Below, in pieces: positions 18,687-28,069 of a stretch of DNA of 64,000 nucleotides (positions are counted from its first letter, which is position 1; each line of letters begins with the position of its first letter). The notes under the pieces are model-generated. The model was given only the letters and a program-made list of their open reading frames with translations, ran no database searches and was not told the origin of the DNA. Both the position numbers and the translations under genes were made by a program. The DNA lies in assembly GCA_023957125.1 (NCBI GenBank), contig JAMLHL010000002.1, positions 278,737 through 342,736 of the forward strand, given 5' to 3'. This stretch comes from Chitinophagaceae bacterium. Lineage in GTDB: Bacteria > Bacteroidota > Bacteroidia > Chitinophagales > Chitinophagaceae.

Positions 18687-20126
18687 CTAAAACTTCGTCT
18701 TAGCCTTATTCCATACATCCTCCGGAACCCCATGCGTTTTCTTCAATACCTGGTATCTTTTACGCAACTCCGCCAGTTTTGTTTTATACTTTGAATCCCC
18801 CGCCAGGTTATCGGTTTCATGCGGGTCGTGTTTTACATCAAATACTTCCTCGTAATTATGCTCTATCCAGTTCATGTATTTAAAATCCCCCGTCACCACG
18901 CCCTCCACTCTCGGGATCCTCGGCCCGCCTAAAAAGTAATGCTGGTAAAAGAAATCCTTTCTTTCAGGGATCCTGTTTTCCACTAAACTAATGAGATCCA
19001 TGCCCTGCATGCCTTTGGGGGCAGGCACCCCGGCCATGGACAGGATAGTAGGAGCAATATCTATATTCAGCGCCATTTGGGGCGCCCGGTATTGTTTGAT
19101 CTTATCCGGTGCATTAGGATCGTAAATGAAAAGCGGCACCCGGATAGATTCTTCATAACCATACCATTTGCCCTCTATACCATGCTCTCCCAGGAACATT
19201 CCGTTATCTCCCATAAAAATAATAATGGTATTTTTTGCGATTCCCAACTGCTCCAACTTTTTCACCATGTCACCCACCACGCCGTCAACACCCGTTATTA
19301 ACCGGTAATAATTTTTGACATTTTCCTGGTACAGCTCCGGGGTTCCAAAAAGGCCCTTCCATCTTTCCCTTCCAAAATTCGTATCCGTTCTGAAGAAGTC
19401 CGGAAGCTGATCCCAGTATTGAGGCGCGGCGGTTACCGGGGAAGGAATGGTAACATCGTTGTAATAGTCTTTATATTGGGGTTGAATAATGTATTTCGGC
19501 GGATGACCATCCTGCTCGTGCGGCGCTTTAAAACTTACAGACAGGCAAAAGGGTTTGTCGGCATGACCAAATTCGTCTAAAAATGTTTGAATGGCATTTC
19601 CCAGTGTATCCGTATCATGAACCTTGCTGCCGTCTTTGCCGGTGATCACATAGTCGGGCTGTCCCTTCCCTCCTGCCTCCGTATCCACCCAAAAATCATA
19701 GATAGATTCCGGCGGATTTTTTCCCACACCAAATTTTCCCGCAAAGCCTAAATTATACCCGGCCGCTTTTAATAATACCGGGTAAGTCTTTTCCATGGCT
19801 TCCGGACTTAAGTCGGTTGAAAAGTCATGGATCTGATGCCTCGATTCGTATTGCCCGGTGAGTATGCTGGCCCGGCTCACACAGCAAATGGAAGTAGTAA
19901 CATAGGCATTTTGAAATAATATACCGGCGCTTGCCAGCTTATCCATATTGGGCGTTTGGATGATGGTATTGCCCATTGCTCCCAATGCATCCCAACGCTG
20001 ATCGTCTGTGAGTAAAAAAATGATGTTGGGTTTGGATTTTTCCTCATTTCTGCCTTGTTGAGCAAAAAGAGAAAAAATACAGGAGCACAGAAAAAAGGGC
20101 AGTATAAAAAGCGATTTATATATCAT
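18687..20126 (-). CDS. Secreted sulfatase (type I, S1 family)
   Basis: An arylsulfatase-type enzyme that removes sulfate esters from glycans. The ATG at 20126 is chosen because it starts the signal peptide (MIYKSLFILPFFLCSCIFSL, cleavage near Phe-Ala-Gln); an upstream start at 20174 would spoil it. Metal-binding Asp-Asp is in 'PNIIFLLTDDQRW'. The formylglycine motif reads Cys-Cys-Val-Ser-Arg instead of Cys-x-Pro-Ser-Arg, with the first Cys as the likely modified residue. 'MGDNGMFLGEHG' supplies the C-terminal metal ligands. It lies 70 bp downstream of the third GH28-like gene and is probably co-transcribed with it. No maturase gene is visible in the window. Confidence 0.92.
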   Translation of the reverse strand: MIYKSLFILPFFLCSCIFSLFAQQGRNEEKSKPNIIFLLTDDQRWDALGAMGNTIIQTPNMDKLASAGILFQNAYVTTSICCVSRASILTGQYESRHQIHDFSTDLSPEAMEKTYPVLLKAAGYNLGFAGKFGVGKNPPESIYDFWVDTEAGGKGQPDYVITGKDGSKVHDTDTLGNAIQTFLDEFGHADKPFCLSVSFKAPHEQDGHPPKYIIQPQYKDYYNDVTIPSPVTAAPQYWDQLPDFFRTDTNFGRERWKGLFGTPELYQENVKNYYRLITGVDGVVGDMVKKLEQLGIAKNTIIIFMGDNGMFLGEHGIEGKWYGYEESIRVPLFIYDPNAPDKIKQYRAPQMALNIDIAPTILSMAGVPAPKGMQGMDLISLVENRIPERKDFFYQHYFLGGPRIPRVEGVVTGDFKYMNWIEHNYEEVFDVKHDPHETDNLAGDSKYKTKLAELRKRYQVLKKTHGVPEDVWNKAKTKF

Positions 20127-20195
20127 ATAATCCGTTCCCCGGGTTTCTATAGTTGTTGAGTTCCAAATATACAAGAATAAGAAACGAAATGTTCA

Positions 20196-21470
20196 TCACG
20201 GAGTTGGCCGACCTGTTTTTATCAGGTTGGTTTCCACTATATTGTTTGTTTCATTTTTGTCTATGCCATAACGAATAATATCAGCTCCTCCTCCCGTATA
20301 GATACCATTCATAAAGACACAATCCGCAATGGGCGATTCTACCAAAATCAAAGCGTCGCCATCTCCTATAAAATTCATAGCTAAGATATTGTTGATCATG
20401 CCCGGCAATGAAGGTTTACCATAGCCTTTACCTCCTATCAGCATGTTATTGTATCTTGTTTTGGCAATTACATCATTTATATAAACATGATGGATACCTG
20501 CACTATCCGTTGCCCTTATAGCAACGGCGCGGGTATTGGATTGGCAGTTGATATTGGTAATAGTGATCTCTTCAATATCATCCTGCTGTCCATACCATTC
20601 CGAAGCGGTTACCATAGTGGAGTTCAGGTCTCCTATCTGGCGGATAGTATCTGAAGTGCCGAGATTAGATAGCGCGATAAAATCATCTTCGGTATTTCCT
20701 GAAATATTATTGATCCGGAAGTATTTACATCCCTGTCTTAAATCAATCCCGTCCCGGTTGTGCACCACCACTTTCCTGCCTTTCACGGTTTGTTCTTCCG
20801 GCAGATCAAATCTTACATCGGCAATAAAAGCGTTCAGGGTTCTTTCAAAACTCACTGCCCAGGCATGCGATTTTTCAATAGTAACATTCCGCAGTGTAAA
20901 TCCATCTACATAGCCCATAAGGATCATGATATTGCGCCAGTCACCGGTTTGCTTTCTGCCGGGTTTTCCGGCATCACTTCCATAGCTTACCCTCCCTGGC
21001 CGGGGCGTCAACACCAGGGTTCTGTGCCCATCCCCTGTGGCCCTGGGATTATCCGCTCCTCTTAAAACCACCTCCCCTATTCCGATGATGCTGATATTTT
21101 TATTCCACGACACGCCGTTGACGCCAATCCCTACATTATCACTGCGAAACATATTATCCCTGCTGCTGTCGGATAACTGCAGGATACAGTTGTCGAGAAT
21201 AACCGTCATATCGCCGGGCAATAGAATGGCGCTGTCTATTATCCATTGGTTGGTACCGTTCGAATTCACCTGGGGGATCACTATTTTATGCGTGGTGTTT
21301 TTAGCCGCTTGGATCGCTGCCCGGATCCGCTCGGTATCAGTGCCGGTAAAATCATTGGGGTTGATGATGGTTGCAGCGGACGCCTTATCCCGGCCGGTAC
21401 CGGTTTGAGCTATGACCGAACTGTTCGAATGCAATAAAAAAAAAGATAGGAATACGATAACGAACTTCAT
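20196..21470 (-). CDS. Secreted GH28-like right-handed beta-helix protein (paralogue 3)
   Basis: A 424-residue protein with signal peptide (MKFVIVFLSFFLLHSNSSVI, cleavage near Ile-Ala-Gln). It is most similar to paralogue 2: 'VILDNCILQLSDSSRDNMFR', 'NRDGIDLRQGCKYFRINNIS', 'TEDDFIALSN' and 'AIRATDSAGIHHVYI' are shared almost exactly. The shared Asp-Asp motif fits a GH28-like active site, but GHG and RIK are missing. It is followed by a sulfatase on the same strand. This links the beta-helix family to a sulfated or uronate-containing polysaccharide; that link is inference. Confidence 0.75.
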   Translation of the reverse strand: MKFVIVFLSFFLLHSNSSVIAQTGTGRDKASAATIINPNDFTGTDTERIRAAIQAAKNTTHKIVIPQVNSNGTNQWIIDSAILLPGDMTVILDNCILQLSDSSRDNMFRSDNVGIGVNGVSWNKNISIIGIGEVVLRGADNPRATGDGHRTLVLTPRPGRVSYGSDAGKPGRKQTGDWRNIMILMGYVDGFTLRNVTIEKSHAWAVSFERTLNAFIADVRFDLPEEQTVKGRKVVVHNRDGIDLRQGCKYFRINNISGNTEDDFIALSNLGTSDTIRQIGDLNSTMVTASEWYGQQDDIEEITITNINCQSNTRAVAIRATDSAGIHHVYINDVIAKTRYNNMLIGGKGYGKPSLPGMINNILAMNFIGDGDALILVESPIADCVFMNGIYTGGGADIIRYGIDKNETNNIVETNLIKTGRPTP

Positions 21471-21586
21471 ATATGTTTTAAATTAACGGTAAAACTAAGG
21501 ATTCATCCTGCTTTTACCCTATCCGTTTCTTTTTCCGCTCGATCTGTTTTTTAAAGTGCTGCTGCCTGAATCTCAAATCTCAAATT

Positions 21587-22174
21587 TTAAATCTTAAATC
21601 CCATTTCTCCCAATTCCCTCACTACCCGGCTGACCGGTAAGCCCATAACATTGTAAAAATCTCCATTGATATATTCAATGCCCACTACCCCTATCCATTC
21701 CTGGATAGCGTAAGCGCCGGCCTTATCGTAAGGTTTGTAACGGTTCACATAAAACTCAATTCGTTCCCGGCTTAATTTGTAAAAACCTACCTCCGTGGTA
21801 TTGGCAAAAATCTTTTCCCCGTTTCCATTCAAAATCGCCACCCCGGTAATTACCTCGTGCTTTTTCCCGGATAGCAGGTGAAGCATTTTTATCGCTTCTT
21901 CCCGGTCGCCCGGTTTCCCAAGAATTTTTCCTTCACATACCACGATGGTGTCAGCTCCCAATACAGGAAATTCTTGTTTATAGCGCTTGTATTCTTCTCC
22001 GTTCCTCACCGCCAACGCTTTTTGCTTCGCAATATACATTGCCGTCTGCGTGGGCGTTAAATCTTCGGGAGAGGTTTCCTCAATGGCCGATACCATTACG
22101 TCAAAATCTATTTCCGCCCATTCAAGCAACTGCTTTCTCCGGGGAGAAGACGAAGCCAGCACAATTTTGTTCAT
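21587..22174 (-). CDS. maf: Maf family nucleotide pyrophosphatase
   Basis: A 195-residue Maf/YhdE-type protein that hydrolyses non-canonical or modified nucleoside triphosphates (dTTP/UTP class). The N-terminal signature is 'IVLASSSPRRKQLLEW' (residues 4-19). The catalytic 'GADTIV' and 'YKPYDKAGAYAIQEW' segments are present, and the length is normal. It overlaps the upstream prenyltransferase gene by 4 bp (ATGA), so the two are probably translationally coupled. The name maf is given on family membership. Confidence 0.93.
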   Translation of the reverse strand: MNKIVLASSSPRRKQLLEWAEIDFDVMVSAIEETSPEDLTPTQTAMYIAKQKALAVRNGEEYKRYKQEFPVLGADTIVVCEGKILGKPGDREEAIKMLHLLSGKKHEVITGVAILNGNGEKIFANTTEVGFYKLSRERIEFYVNRYKPYDKAGAYAIQEWIGVVGIEYINGDFYNVMGLPVSRVVRELGEMGFKI

Positions 22175-23133
22175 GAAGGATAAAGTTTAAAAAAGATCAT
22201 GGACAGGATGCCGGTAAGCATCACCAGTTTAACCGCACGGCTCAGATACCCGTAATCGGCCGCCGTCACCGCTTTATATAATTTTCGGGCAATCCATAAT
22301 AAAGGCAGAATGACCAGGGCCATGGAATACAGGATGCTCCACCCCCAGCCGAGGTACATCGCGTAGAATTGAATCACCAGCACTGCGCCCGTGAGCACCA
22401 TCAGCCACACGCCGGCAAACATCTTGGTTACCGGTACGCCCCAAACGATGGGCATGGTTTTACAACCATACCTGGCATCGCCCTCCATATCTTCCAGGTC
22501 TTTAATCACTTCCCGGATCAATGAAATAATAAAAGCGAATCCTCCATATAAAAATGCCAGTCGCATGATCCTCCGGTGTACCTGCCCCGCCAATACAAGA
22601 GGCGTCTCCCCTACCGGAACAATGTTCTTCGGAAAATAATCCACCATAAAAAACACCACCAGCACCACCCAGGCAGTAAGCGCGGAAATAATAATATTGC
22701 CGATAAGAATTTTCTTCTTGAAAGTGGTGGAATAAACCCAAAGCAACAATACACAAATAACATTGGAAAAACCGATCAACCAGTTTTGGGTTACAAATGA
22801 AATATAAAAACCTGTAACCACCCCGGTTGTGGAAAACAGCCAATGCCAGATGATCGCCCATCGCCTGTGAATATGTTTTTCCACCACGATCCGTTCAGGT
22901 TTGTTCACCTGGTCAATATTCAAATCAAAATAATCATTGATAACATACCCGCCGGCCGCAATACTGACCGAGGAAAATACCAACAGCAGGAACAGGTTAA
23001 ATTCTACTGCCGGAAAAATACCCGGGTGCAGAGCGGGATAAAGGATGCAGAAATAAAAAAGGAACTGGGTTGCCGCAATGAAGATCAGGTTGGGATACCT
23101 GACCAGTCTTAAAAATGCGCCTGCCAGTTTCAT
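22171..23133 (-). CDS. UbiA-family prenyltransferase
   Basis: A polytopic membrane enzyme of about 320 residues. The aspartate-rich signatures of UbiA enzymes are visible: 'NDYFDLNIDQVNKPER' (first Asp motif, about residue 70-85) and 'DLEDMEGDARYGCKTMP' (second). In Bacteroidota, such proteins are often annotated as geranylgeranylglycerol-phosphate geranylgeranyltransferase or 4-hydroxybenzoate prenyltransferase-like. The open frame extends to a TTG at 23157, but the ATG at 23133 is a more conventional start. It lies upstream of maf, overlapping it by 4 bp. Confidence 0.87.
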   Translation of the reverse strand: MKLAGAFLRLVRYPNLIFIAATQFLFYFCILYPALHPGIFPAVEFNLFLLLVFSSVSIAAGGYVINDYFDLNIDQVNKPERIVVEKHIHRRWAIIWHWLFSTTGVVTGFYISFVTQNWLIGFSNVICVLLLWVYSTTFKKKILIGNIIISALTAWVVLVVFFMVDYFPKNIVPVGETPLVLAGQVHRRIMRLAFLYGGFAFIISLIREVIKDLEDMEGDARYGCKTMPIVWGVPVTKMFAGVWLMVLTGAVLVIQFYAMYLGWGWSILYSMALVILPLLWIARKLYKAVTAADYGYLSRAVKLVMLTGILSMIFFKLYPS

Positions 23134-23184
23134 GCCGTGAAGATAAACGCGACTCAATGAAATTTCAAATTTGAAATTGCCGGG

Positions 23185-23967
23185 CTATGTATTTTTATCA
23201 ACCGGCTCATAATAACCGGCTATACCGGCGGAAAATTCCCGGTATATTTCATCAAGTGCGGGGTAAGACGCTAATACCGATCTGTGTTTTGCCATCGTCT
23301 CCTCATCTCTGCGAATGGCAGGACCGGTTTGCATCAAAGCAGCAGGCTGTTGTTCCAGTCTTTTTACGGTTTCCTGCAAAAGCGGGAGTAATAATGAAAA
23401 ATCAAGTTTTTCCGAAACACAAAACTCCTGGGTGAGCGTATAAAGAAAATTGGTAAAATTATTCGCCACAACGGCCGCGGTATGTAATTTCAACCTCATT
23501 GCATCATCAGCAAACTGTACACGGCTGGAAAGAGAAGCTGAAAACGATTGGATAACGGACAATGTTCCGGGTGAATCGGCGTCAATTAAAAACGGGATCC
23601 CGGTACTAACGGGATAGCCGCTTTTTAGACTTTGTAAAGGGTATAATACGCCATAGTGCTCCGCCACTCCCTGCAACACCTGTTGGCTCACCGCCCCCGC
23701 GGTATGCACCACCACCCCCTCCCTGACCGGTGGCAACCAGTTGGATATCGTATGGAGCGCCTGGTCTGCAACGGCAATAATATATATATCAGCGCTCCGG
23801 CTGATATCAGAAAAACTACTTATTGCCCGACTGTTAAGCAGGGACGCCAGGTTTTGGGCGTGCACAGCATTCCGGCCGGCTACCTCTATAATACGATGTC
23901 CGCACCGGCTGATCTTACGTCCCAACACGTCAGCCACGTTGCCGGTACCTATAATTACCACTTCCAT
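23185..23967 (-). CDS. DUF2520 Rossmann-fold oxidoreductase-like protein
   Basis: A 260-residue protein with an N-terminal NAD(P)-binding Rossmann fold ('VVIIGTGNVADVLGRKI', residues 3-19) and a C-terminal helical DUF2520 domain. Characteristic segments are 'VVHTAGAVSQQVL' and 'LYPLQSLKSG' in the middle, and 'ANNFTNFLYTLTQEFC' in the C-terminal half. The family resembles 6-phosphogluconate or pyrroline-carboxylate reductase-like enzymes; the substrate is unknown. It precedes the UbiA-maf pair on the same strand with a short gap, so they may be one transcript. Confidence 0.88.
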   Translation of the reverse strand: MEVVIIGTGNVADVLGRKISRCGHRIIEVAGRNAVHAQNLASLLNSRAISSFSDISRSADIYIIAVADQALHTISNWLPPVREGVVVHTAGAVSQQVLQGVAEHYGVLYPLQSLKSGYPVSTGIPFLIDADSPGTLSVIQSFSASLSSRVQFADDAMRLKLHTAAVVANNFTNFLYTLTQEFCVSEKLDFSLLLPLLQETVKRLEQQPAALMQTGPAIRRDEETMAKHRSVLASYPALDEIYREFSAGIAGYYEPVDKNT

Positions 23968-24250
23968 GATCGCAAATTAGCGGAAAAGAAATTTTGTTTT
24001 GAATCTCCATGAAAGTACCGGTTTTTTTGTTTTTTAATGGTTTCCTTTAATATTGCATCTCCTAAACAAGGGAAAATCCAACAGGAGATTTTTTCCATTT
24101 AGGTTATTTATTATTGAGGAATAGCTGATAATCAGGTGATTGAGGATCAACATCTTGATTTTTGGTAACTAAAGTTTACATTGTAGTCCCTTATTCTCTT
24201 TATATGGGCGGGGTACAATTTTCTTTCGGTCGTTAAGTTTAAAGAATATT

Positions 24251-26599
24251 ATGGCAAAGAGTTTAAAGAATTTATTAATAGTGGAATCACCCGCAAAAGC
24301 GAAGACGATAGAAAAAATCCTTGGTGGGGATTTTGAGGTCAAAAGTTGTTACGGGCACATCCGTGACCTGGAAAAAAATGATATGGGGATTGATATTAAC
24401 AATCATTTTGCACCGCGGTATATTGTTCCCGAAGAAAAAGAAAAAGTGGTGAAAGAATTAAAAAGCCTGGCAAAGAAAAGTGGGGAAGTATGGCTGGCGA
24501 CGGATGAAGACCGCGAAGGAGAAGCCATTAGCTGGCATTTGTGCGAGGTGCTTGGATTAAATCCTGCGGACACCAAGCGGATCGTTTTTCACGAAATCAC
24601 CAAACCCGCCATCCGGGCAGCAGTAGAGCAGCCCCGTACGCTGGATATGAACCTGGTGAACGCGCAGCAGGCAAGGCGTATCCTCGACAGGATCGTGGGT
24701 TTTGAATTATCTCCCGTCTTGTGGCGCAAAATGAGCATGCGCAACAACCTGAGCGCCGGCAGGGTGCAGAGCGTGGCGGTTCGTTTGATCGCCGAAAGAG
24801 AGCGGGAGATCAATGCTTTTAAAAGCATCGGCACTTTTAAAGTAGAGGCTTTATTTGCGGCAAAAGATATCAGCGGCAAACCCGTAAATTTTAAAGCGGA
24901 GGGCAGCCGTTATCCGGCGGCGCAGGATGCTGAAAACTTCCTGCAATCCTGTATTGGCGCCATATATTCCGTTAAGGATATCCAGGTGAAGCCGGGCAGA
25001 AAATCACCGGCAGCGCCTTTTACCACTTCCACCCTGCAGCAGGAAGCCTCCCGGAAAATGGGTTATTCGGTAAGCCGTACCATGATGCTGGCGCAAAAGC
25101 TTTATGAAAACGGGCATATAACCTATATGCGTACCGATAGCGTGAATCTCAGCGAAGTAGCGGTAAAAGACATCTCGGAGAAGATCAGCGTCCAATACGG
25201 GAAGGAATACCTGCAGAACCGTAAATTCAAAAACAAAAACGAATCCGCCCAGGAAGCGCATGAAGCCATCCGCCCCACGTCAATGGATACCCTGCAGGTG
25301 GAAGATACCGATTGTCGCAAGCTGTACGAGCTGATATGGAAACGAACCATTGCCAGCCAGATGGCCGATGCGGAACTGGAAAAAACCACGGCTAAGATCG
25401 GTATTTCCACCAATAAGGAGGAGCTTACCGCACACGGGGAAGTGCTGAAGTTTGAAGGATTTTTAAAGGTGTACCGGGAAGACCGGGACGAAGAAGATAT
25501 AGAAGAGGAAGCCGCGGAAGGCGTATTGCCGCCATTGGCCGTAGGACAGCAGCCGGAATTTAAAGAGATGAAGGCGGTGGAGCGGTTTTCAAGACCGGCG
25601 CCCCGCTTTACGGAAGCCTCCCTGGTAAAGAAATTAGAAGAATTGGGCATCGGACGACCTTCCACCTATGCGCCCACGATCTCTACCATCCTGAAACGGG
25701 GGTATGTAGAAAAAAGGGACAAAGAAGGCGTAAAGAGAGATTTCCGGATCCTGGTTTTGAAGAGCGATAAAATCACAAAACTCACGGAACAGGAAACCAC
25801 GGGAGCCGAAAAATCCAAGCTTTTCCCGACTGATCTCGGGCTGGTGGTAACGGATTTCCTGAAGCAATATTTTGAAAATATAATGGACTACGGCTTTACA
25901 GCCAGGATAGAGGGAGAATTTGACGAAGTGGCGCAGGGAAAAATGAAATGGAATAAAATGTTGGAAGATTTTTACACTCCTTTTAAGCAGGAGGTAAACA
26001 AAACCATTGAAACCGCTGAGCGCATAAAAGGTGAAAGAGAACTGGGCGTGGACTCCAGCACGGGAAAACCCGTTGTTGCGCGTATGGGAAGGTACGGCCC
26101 CATGGTGCAGATCGGCAGTACAGAGGATGAGGAAAAGCCCCGGTTTGCCAAACTGAAAGCCACCCAAAGCATTGAAACCATTTCCCTGGAAGAGGCGTTG
26201 GACCTTTTCAGGCTGCCCCGGAATTTAGGAAAATTTGAAGACGCCGATGTATCCGTCAGTATCGGGCGATTTGGTCCCTACCTGGCGCACGACAAAAAAT
26301 TTTATTCCCTGCCAAAAGAATTTGATCCTTACCAGGTCACCCTCGATGAAGCTACGCCTATCATAGTGGAGAAACGCAAAGCCAAGGAAGAGAGAACTAT
26401 TAAAATTTTTGAAAAGGAAAAAATACAGGTGCTCCGCGGACCTTACGGACCTTACCTGAAGCAGGGATTACGAAATTATAAGCTGAGCAAGGAGCAACAG
26501 GAAAGGGCGGCCGATCTTACACCGGAGGAAGCGCTTAAGACCATAGAGGAGCTGAAAGCCAATCCTCCCCGAAAAACAGCAAGAAAGAAAAAAGCCTGA
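24251..26599 (+). CDS. topA: DNA topoisomerase I (type IA)
   Basis: A 782-residue enzyme that relaxes negative supercoils. The TOPRIM domain at the N-terminus has 'LLIVESPAKAKTIEKIL' (residues 8-24) and 'ATDEDREGEAISWHL'. The active-site tyrosine is Tyr292 in 'ITYMRTDSVNLS'. The C-terminus carries two to three Topo_C repeats ('GRYGPMVQIG', 'GRFGPYLAHD', 'GPYGPYLKQG') and a Lys/Arg-rich tail instead of Cys4 zinc fingers, as is usual in Bacteroidota. It is in a monocistronic setting, divergent from the DUF2520 gene and with a hairpin downstream. Confidence 0.97.
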   Translation: MAKSLKNLLIVESPAKAKTIEKILGGDFEVKSCYGHIRDLEKNDMGIDINNHFAPRYIVPEEKEKVVKELKSLAKKSGEVWLATDEDREGEAISWHLCEVLGLNPADTKRIVFHEITKPAIRAAVEQPRTLDMNLVNAQQARRILDRIVGFELSPVLWRKMSMRNNLSAGRVQSVAVRLIAEREREINAFKSIGTFKVEALFAAKDISGKPVNFKAEGSRYPAAQDAENFLQSCIGAIYSVKDIQVKPGRKSPAAPFTTSTLQQEASRKMGYSVSRTMMLAQKLYENGHITYMRTDSVNLSEVAVKDISEKISVQYGKEYLQNRKFKNKNESAQEAHEAIRPTSMDTLQVEDTDCRKLYELIWKRTIASQMADAELEKTTAKIGISTNKEELTAHGEVLKFEGFLKVYREDRDEEDIEEEAAEGVLPPLAVGQQPEFKEMKAVERFSRPAPRFTEASLVKKLEELGIGRPSTYAPTISTILKRGYVEKRDKEGVKRDFRILVLKSDKITKLTEQETTGAEKSKLFPTDLGLVVTDFLKQYFENIMDYGFTARIEGEFDEVAQGKMKWNKMLEDFYTPFKQEVNKTIETAERIKGERELGVDSSTGKPVVARMGRYGPMVQIGSTEDEEKPRFAKLKATQSIETISLEEALDLFRLPRNLGKFEDADVSVSIGRFGPYLAHDKKFYSLPKEFDPYQVTLDEATPIIVEKRKAKEERTIKIFEKEKIQVLRGPYGPYLKQGLRNYKLSKEQQERAADLTPEEALKTIEELKANPPRKTARKKKA

Positions 26600-26616
26600 C
26601 AGGTAACGGCATGCTC

Positions 26617-26644
26617 AAAACCCGGCATATTTTCTATCCGGGTT
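26617..26644. terminator. Candidate terminator after topA
   Basis: The inverted repeat AACCCGG (26619-26625) / CCGGGTT (26638-26644) starts 18 bp after the topA stop. The following T-rich stretch is delayed to about 26661-26672, so efficiency is uncertain. Confidence 0.45.
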
Positions 26645-26669
26645 CTTCCCGCCGCCCATACTTTTTTCT

Positions 26670-26698
26670 TTTGATTCAGGTTTATGTGATTATTTTTG
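26670..26698 (+). promoter_or_regulatory. Bacteroidota-type promoter for the ABC permease
   Basis: TATTTTTG at 26691-26698 matches the -7 consensus TAnnTTTG. A TTTG at 26670-26673 may be the -33 element, with a short 17-bp spacer. The -7 box ends only 4 bp before the ATG at 26703, implying a leaderless or nearly leaderless transcript. Confidence 0.5.
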
Positions 26699-26702
26699 AT
26701 GT

Positions 26703-27962
26703 ATGTCTAAAACGCTCCGGATTTTAGCAGCCAGTTTCCGGTTGGCCTGGCAGGAACTGACCAACAATAAGCTCCGTACATTCCTTTCTCTGTTCGGCGT
26801 TACCATCGGCATCTTTTGTATCATTGGCGTACTAACCACGGTGGACAGCCTGGAGAGAAATATCAAGGAAGGAATTAACAGCCTGGGTTCGAACACCATT
26901 TATATAGATAAATGGGACTATTCCGCCGGGGCAAACGGCGATTATCCCTGGTGGAAATACCAAAAGCGTCCTTCTCCAAAATACGATGAAATGCGCCTGA
27001 TACGGGCTAAAACGGATGTGATCGAACACATCGCTTTTACTTTACAAACCCAGCAACAAAATATTATCTATGAAAAAGACATGATCCAAAACGCGGCTGT
27101 TTACGGCGTTACGGACGAATTCAACGCCATCCAGCCTTTTGATATCCAATATGGGCGCTATTTAACGCTCTCCGATATGGAAAGAGGCGCCGATAATGGG
27201 GTGATGGGGTACGAAAACGCTGAAAAGTTATTTGGTTCGGCAGAACGGGCGCTCGGAAAAACCATCACCCTGAAAAACAGGAGGGTTAATATCATCGGCG
27301 TTATTAAGAAGCAGGGGAAAAGCCTTCTGATCAGTGGCTGGAATTTCGACGACTGCCTGATCCTGCCCTACCGTTTCTTCAAAACCCTGTTTGAAGAACG
27401 CTATTCCGGACCCACTTTTATGGTACAGGGAATTCCGGGTATTACCACAGAAGCTCTGAAGGATGAGCTGCGCGGAGCATTGAGGGCTATTCACCGTTTG
27501 AGCCCCGGAACGGAAGACGATTTTTCGCTCAATGCGGTCAGCGATTTCAGCGATGCCATCACCAAACTGTTTTCCAGCATCAAGTTGGGTGGCTGGCTCA
27601 TCGGGCTGCTGAGCCTGGTGGTGGGTGGCTTCGGTATTGCTAATATCATGTTTGTAACCGTCAGGGAACGTACCCCCGTTATTGGTTTGAAAAAGGCCAT
27701 CGGGGCCAAGAAAAGGACTATTTTATCCGAATTCCTTCTTGAATCGGCTTTCATCTGCATCATAGGAGGAGCCATCGGGCTTTTACTGATCTTCGCTATA
27801 GCCCAAATTGTAACAGGCGCCCTCAATTTCAAGGTTCATATCTCTTACGAGCTCCTCGCATTAGCCGTTGGGATCTGCATCACCATCGGGCTTTTAGCCG
27901 GGATTATCCCGGCTACCATTGCGGCCCGCATGGATCCCGTGGTTGCCATCCGGTCTAAATAA
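26703..27962 (+). CDS. ABC transporter permease, MacB/FtsX type
   Basis: A 419-residue membrane protein. It has one N-terminal helix ('TFLSLFGVTIGIFCIIGVLT'), a large periplasmic MacB-like domain (about residues 50-280) and three C-terminal helices of an FtsX domain with 'VGGFGIANIMFVTVRERTPV' and 'GLKKAIGAKKRTIL.EFL' typical of MacB-type permeases. Such permeases need an ABC ATPase, and none is adjacent; it must be encoded elsewhere. The N-terminal 'LRILAASFRLAWQELTNNKLRTFLS' segment is standard for the family. Possible roles include lipoprotein or small-molecule export. Confidence 0.92.
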   Translation: MSKTLRILAASFRLAWQELTNNKLRTFLSLFGVTIGIFCIIGVLTTVDSLERNIKEGINSLGSNTIYIDKWDYSAGANGDYPWWKYQKRPSPKYDEMRLIRAKTDVIEHIAFTLQTQQQNIIYEKDMIQNAAVYGVTDEFNAIQPFDIQYGRYLTLSDMERGADNGVMGYENAEKLFGSAERALGKTITLKNRRVNIIGVIKKQGKSLLISGWNFDDCLILPYRFFKTLFEERYSGPTFMVQGIPGITTEALKDELRGALRAIHRLSPGTEDDFSLNAVSDFSDAITKLFSSIKLGGWLIGLLSLVVGGFGIANIMFVTVRERTPVIGLKKAIGAKKRTILSEFLLESAFICIIGGAIGLLLIFAIAQIVTGALNFKVHISYELLALAVGICITIGLLAGIIPATIAARMDPVVAIRSK

Positions 27963-28069
27963 ACCGGTGTTGCTGAAACAGATGACAGCTCCCTGAAGAT
28001 ATATAATATTATTCCTGTTTTTTCGTTAACAATCATAGAGACTATTTTAACTCACTTAAAGATTATCCT

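Noticed and set aside
26703..27962. A complete MacB-type efflux operon
   Set aside because: No ATPase or membrane-fusion gene is adjacent; only the permease is present.
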